Shown here: one piece after another, positions 60,101 through 64,000 of the stretch
How positions within the stretch are numbered: position 1 is the stretch's first letter
How the letters are laid out: each line of letters opens with the position of its first letter
Source: Brachionus plicatilis
Lineage: Eukaryota; Rotifera; Eurotatoria; Ploima; Brachionidae
DNA length: 64,000 nt
Reading direction: 5' to 3'
NCBI GenBank assembly: GCA_010279815.1
Contig: QEOQ01000688.1
Span: forward strand, 124,001-188,000
Translations under genes and position numbers: made by a program
Notes under the pieces: generated by a model
The model's database searches: none
What the model was told of the DNA's origin: nothing
Seen by the model: only the letters and a program-made list of their open reading frames with translations

Positions 60101-61060
60101 ATGTCATTTTTAGACGTATTCGAAGACTTAAAAACTCAAACCAACAACCAACTTGGTCTCTATCTATTTTGTTGTTCGGTAACAGTCATATGGATTGTGT
60201 TTGTCTTGTTCTTTAACTCAAGGATCATTGGCAGCTTGGTCACTTTTTTTATAAACTTGTACCTCAAACGATACTCTAAGACAGTATGGATCAGAATAAG
60301 TAATTTTAATTTGGAAAATTTTGATTAAATTTTTAAAAATTTTGGCAATAATTAAAGGAGCCCTTTCCGTGTCATTTTTGTCCGGAAAAATAATGCTCCG
60401 CGGCATTCACTACGTAACCACTGATTATACTCTTTACATTCAGGACGGATGGATAACTTTTGCATATTGGAAGCCCCAATTTGCCAAAGAAAAGTCTAAA
60501 TCAAAAAGCGAAAAGTCCAATACAAGGCTGGACAGCCCAAAGCGATCAGCACGACTTAACATATTTCTATGCAACTTTCAATTGCACTATTACAATTCTT
60601 TTAAAACCAGTCAAGTGAACGAGTCGAAAGAGACCAGTGACTTGAGCACTGGACAAAATGGCAAATCTATTCAAAATTTTATCCGCACTTTTTCATCCAG
60701 TTCGGTGTTTAATTTTTTGACAGGTGGTAGCGAGAATCAAAATCAAACGAGCTATAGCAACCCGAATAATAATTCAAAGGTGAACTTGGTGCCCGCTAGT
60801 CAAACTGATTACAATTTTACCGAAGACTTGATGCAGTTGTTCTCGGTAGTGAATATTCGAATTCAAAAAGGACGAATATTTGCCGGAAATCACACTCTAC
60901 CATCGACTCTAAATATTCGCTTTTCAAATGCAAAAATGGAACTGGTCACAGAAAAATCTCAATCCAAAGTCGATGAGTACTGCTTCATTCTTAAAGGTGA
61001 TCTGAACAAATTGGAGGTTAGTTTATTGGCCAACAAAAAACTTCAATTCAATGAACCTTT
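60101..61060 (+). CDS. BLTP1: BLTP1/Tweek/KIAA1109 bridge-like lipid transfer protein, first two coding exons
   Basis: BLTP1 is a giant (about 5000 aa) rod-like lipid transfer protein anchored in the ER by an N-terminal membrane segment. Only the first ~300 residues are in the window. Exon 1 60101-60299 and exon 2 60358-61060 join in phase (A|GA); exon 2 ends before GTAAGT with two bases over, so more exons follow beyond a long intron. Membrane helix at about 19-39, then FNSRIIGSLVTFFINL, and in exon 2 SVSFLSGKIMLRGIHY and IQDGWITFAYWK, the signature start of the RBG lipid-transfer groove, and GRIFAGNHTLPSTL later. The ATG at 60101 precedes the helix by 18 residues as in relatives. A TTTAG acceptor at 60031 with an open in-frame stretch allows a longer start. 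Confidence 0.93.
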
Positions 61061-61252
61061 GTAAGTACTTGGATAATTTTTTTTAATCTATCTCCAGTCC
61101 CCATATAATTGTAAATGATGTTTTAGTATTTAACAATTAAGTTTCTTTCTACTGAATTTGAATTTGATTTTTTTAATTTAGATTTTTTTTAATATAAATT
61201 GTTAAAGATTTTTGAGCGAAAATATTATCAAACCACAAAATCTAATTATAAT

Positions 61253-61796
61253 ATACCAATAATTTCTATTTTAAACAATATTTTGATTGCTATAGCCATA
61301 TATTTATTTTAATAAAATAATATCAAAAGAAGTATAAAAAATAACAAAATAAAAATACTATTGATTACATTTATTCAAATAAAAAAAAAATTTTTTTTTT
61401 CATTGTGTCACAAATTTTACATTTCTTGATATTTCCAAATCTTTTATCATTATAATCAATTTTTAATCCTCTAAAATAATAAATTGTTTATTTTATCATC
61501 TTTCAAAAATAAGTCAGTTTCAAGCCGATTTTAATTCAAAATTAATATTTAAATTTTTTTCCGTTCCATGTAGTTATTTAGGCGGCCACATGAATTTTAA
61601 AACAAAAATTTCAAATTAAGTCCAATGACTTGATTTGGCTTGGACTTTATGATTTTTAAACAACTCTGGTTTGAATAAATTTAAGCAATAGTATTTTTAT
61701 TTTGTTATTTTTTTTACTTCTTTTGATATTATTTTATTAAAATAAATATTTGGTTATAGCAATCAAAATATGGTTTAAAATAAAAATTATTGGTAT
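61253..61796. mobile_element. Foldback element in BLTP1 intron 2
   Basis: 61253-61380 and 61670-61796 are inverted copies of about 128 bp (for example ATAGTATTTTTATTTTGTTA and its complement). The spacer of about 290 bp ends in a degenerate hAT MITE right end (GATTTTTAAACAACTCTG, 61651-61668). Confidence 0.75.
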
Positions 61797-61952
61797 TACA
61801 ACTAGATTATTGGAAAAGAACTGAATGTGTCATTGAAAATTCAATTTGTGGTAGTTTTATTAAATCAGTGGTATAATTTACTATTTTTGTAATTATAGTT
61901 TACTGTGAGCCAAGATTTTTTATTCCAAGCTATTAGGTTGCTTTATTTTTAT

Positions 61953-62170
61953 CAGAGTTGTTTAAAAGTCCCAAAAAAAAGTCCAAGTCCGGATTTTTTT
62001 TTAAATTTGCTAGATCAGGCTTCATATCAAAAAATTTATATACTCATGGGTTGTCTAATGCAATAGATTTGCCATATATCAGAATTTTGTTGCAATTTTA
62101 GCATAAATTTCTTCTTCAGTATTCAAAATTTTAAAGCCTGGACTTGGACTTTTGAATGAAATTTTAAAAA
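61953..62170. mobile_element. hAT-type MITE, copy E (218 bp)
   Basis: Left terminus CAGAGTTGTTTAAAAGTCCC; the right terminus is degraded (only GACTTTTGAATGAAATTTT remains). ATTTTTAT at 61945-61952 and 62171-62178 is the probable 8-bp duplication. The interior matches copy C in reverse orientation. Confidence 0.75.
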
Positions 62171-64000
62171 ATTTTTATCGTGGTATTTGTCTACTTTAAA
62201 TCTAAGAACGGGTAATGTTACATCATTTTACTTAATTAAACATCAAAAAATGTTAGCTAAAGTAAAATTACTTTATTTTAAGTCAAACTTAACAAAAATG
62301 CTGACAGCCACAAAGTCTAACTTTAATTTGATTTTAATCAAAATTGAATGAGCTAGGCTGTTTTTAAGTATTTTTTTTCAAAGGAGATTAATAACTACAT
62401 ATCTAATAAAATTAATAAAGAATTTTATTCATAAAAACAAAATTTGATGAAAATTTAATTTTATAAAAAAAATTACCCTTTTTTAGAGTTAATAATATTA
62501 TTTTGCGTAAAATTATGCAATAATGTTTAAATGTTAATATATTCCTTCTAATTAATAAATTAAAAAAAATCAAAAATGGAAGAATGGAAATAAAGGTTAA
62601 ATGAATCAAAATATAATGTATGTAATGAAAGGTGCTACATGTTTAAGTAAACTTTAAATAAAGTTAATTTTGATAATTGAAGTCTTTGTTTATTTAATAA
62701 TTAATTAGTTAATCAATTATTTTATTATTCCACGGTTAATTTATTGAGTAAAATATTACCTGATATTAACTCGGAAAAAATAGTAATAATCTTTGAAAGG
62801 AATTCTCCCAAGTTTTTTACATTAAAAAAGCGCTTCAAGTGTTGGAAATGTGGCTATCTTTTTTCAAATTGGATTTTTTATAAATATTAAGATTAAGATA
62901 AATGATATGGTTGGTCACATAATATAAATAAAAAATTAAGAAAATTTTTTGGTATTAAAATATTTCAAATTTAAGAGTGTTTAACTAAAATTTTTAAATA
63001 ATAAAAAAATGGTATTTATAAGAATAAAATGATTTTACAAATTAATAATTTAAAGTTTTTTTTGTTTAAATAATTAAACTTTTTTTGTGTTAATTATTTT
63101 CAAATCAATATCATCAATTATGTTTTTAAAAATGCTAAAAGAATTTAAGCTAATTATATCCTTGCTAGGTCTGTTCAATAAATTGACTATTCTTTTGTTG
63201 TAAAAAATTGTTTGTTGTTCATGATTCTTCCCTTTTTTTGTTTCCATCATTAACTCGTGATGTTTTCGAATTTGATGATAATATCAGGAGTAAATAATAA
63301 TAGAAAGAAAAAAAGTTTCTTTAGAATATTTAAAGGTCTAATCAGAAGCTGTTTTATTAGCAAGGGTTAAAATTTATGAAATAAAAAACAAAATATTAAA
63401 AAAAATCGTTGATTTAATAATTTATTAGATTTAAATTTTTTTTAAAATTTTTGTGGTTTGTCTAGTTTTTTACAATTCATACTTTTATTATAAACTTTTT
63501 AGCATTGAAACTACTTCCATGACCACCTTTTTCTTATTTTGGAAACCAAAAACAGACAATAATTTAAAAACAGAAATATTAGAACAGAAAATAATTTCAA
63601 TTTTTTTCAATTTTTTAGAAGCTAAAAATTTTTCAAAATTAATTTATTGACTTCACATTTAAAGCATTTTGAACAAAAAAAATTAACTTATCTTCCAAAA
63701 GCCTAAATTTGGTTCGATAAATTATTACAGTTGATCCATTTAATGTATTATCTTAATCAAATAAAGCAAAGTTTAATATTTTTTTGCTTTTTTTAAATCT
63801 TAATCTGAAAGCTTAACACAGTTTTGAAAATATAATAATAAAAAAAATATAAAAATTTATTTTAAAAAGTTAGATAAATTAACAGCGTTTAACAATTAAT
63901 TTATTGTATCCAAAAAGAAATAAAAAATATATTTGAATTTTAAAAAAGTAAATAATTTTGATATTTTTTAATTACATTAGGAAAAGGCCATCATTTAATG
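62171..64000. other. BLTP1 intron sequence, no further exon recognised
   Basis: AT-rich to the window end. The next BLTP1 exon is not seen; the frame at 63453-63650 does not match the family. A short relative of the mariner MITE repeat occurs near 62206-62240 and a LINE remnant near 63110. Confidence 0.5.
63110..63295 (-). pseudogene. LINE ORF2 C-terminal remnant
   Basis: On the minus strand a frame reads HHELMMETKKGKNHEQQ then FYNKRIVNLLNRPSKDIISL and FSIFKN, matching the usual LINE ending (FF-x-NR-x-(V/I)-x-x-WN-x-LP ... FK). Very short. Confidence 0.55.

Noticed and set aside
63453..63650. Possible next BLTP1 exon
   Set aside because: Residues do not fit the family after the exon 2 position and the composition is that of intron DNA.
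1..64000. CRISPR arrays, bacterial operons, rRNA or tRNA genes
   Set aside because: None seen; the tandem repeats have no spacer structure and the genes are spliced animal genes.

Overview
The window is very AT-rich animal nuclear DNA with short GT-AG introns, long gene-poor stretches and many small transposons. Recognisable genes are metazoan: SDHA, an ARHGAP39/Vilse-type RhoGAP, the start of BLTP1/Tweek, a secreted metalloprotease-like EGF/ShKT protein, a neuropeptide precursor and an anti-lipopolysaccharide-factor-like peptide. Base composition, introns of about 50-60 bp and lack of arthropod or vertebrate hallmarks suggest a small invertebrate. A monogonont rotifer of the Brachionus type is my best guess, by inference only.

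Layout. 1-3.6 kb: a foldback/Mutator-like DNA transposon whose left end is tandemly triplicated, then a reverse-strand LINE endonuclease fragment with a 56-bp perfect palindrome. 7.6 kb: a single-exon neuropeptide precursor ending in an amidated peptide. 8.5-13.5 kb: a transposon-rich block (TIR element, LINE tail with a TTA microsatellite, hAT MITE, mariner remnant and MITE) around a two-exon unknown gene (11,559-12,426). 13.9-24.7 kb, minus strand: one 18-exon gene, all exon phases consistent, giving a 1,394-aa secreted protein (signal peptide, prodomain, reprolysin-like domain with lost zinc motif, ADAMTS-type Cys-rich region, nine EGF and six ShKT domains, Thr-rich mucin linkers). Several transposons sit in its introns. 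27.9 kb, minus: ALF-like secreted peptide. 30.6-33.1 kb, plus: complete five-exon SDHA (657 aa). 37.5-41.9 kb, minus: WW-MyTH4-RhoGAP gene whose first exon is not seen. 47-57 kb: decayed LINEs with nested MITEs and at least two non-autonomous or dead DNA transposons carrying acidic ORF remnants. 60.1 kb, plus: first two coding exons of BLTP1, running off into a long intron and past the window.

The host genes do not form a pathway together; they are independent neighbours (mitochondrial respiration, Rho signalling, lipid transfer, secreted matrix, immunity and peptide signalling). The mobile DNA is the most unusual part. One hAT MITE family is present in at least five copies with intact or near-intact 8-bp target duplications, and other families show foldback structure. 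The exon models were built by hand from splice signals and reading phase; no alignment or expression evidence was available.
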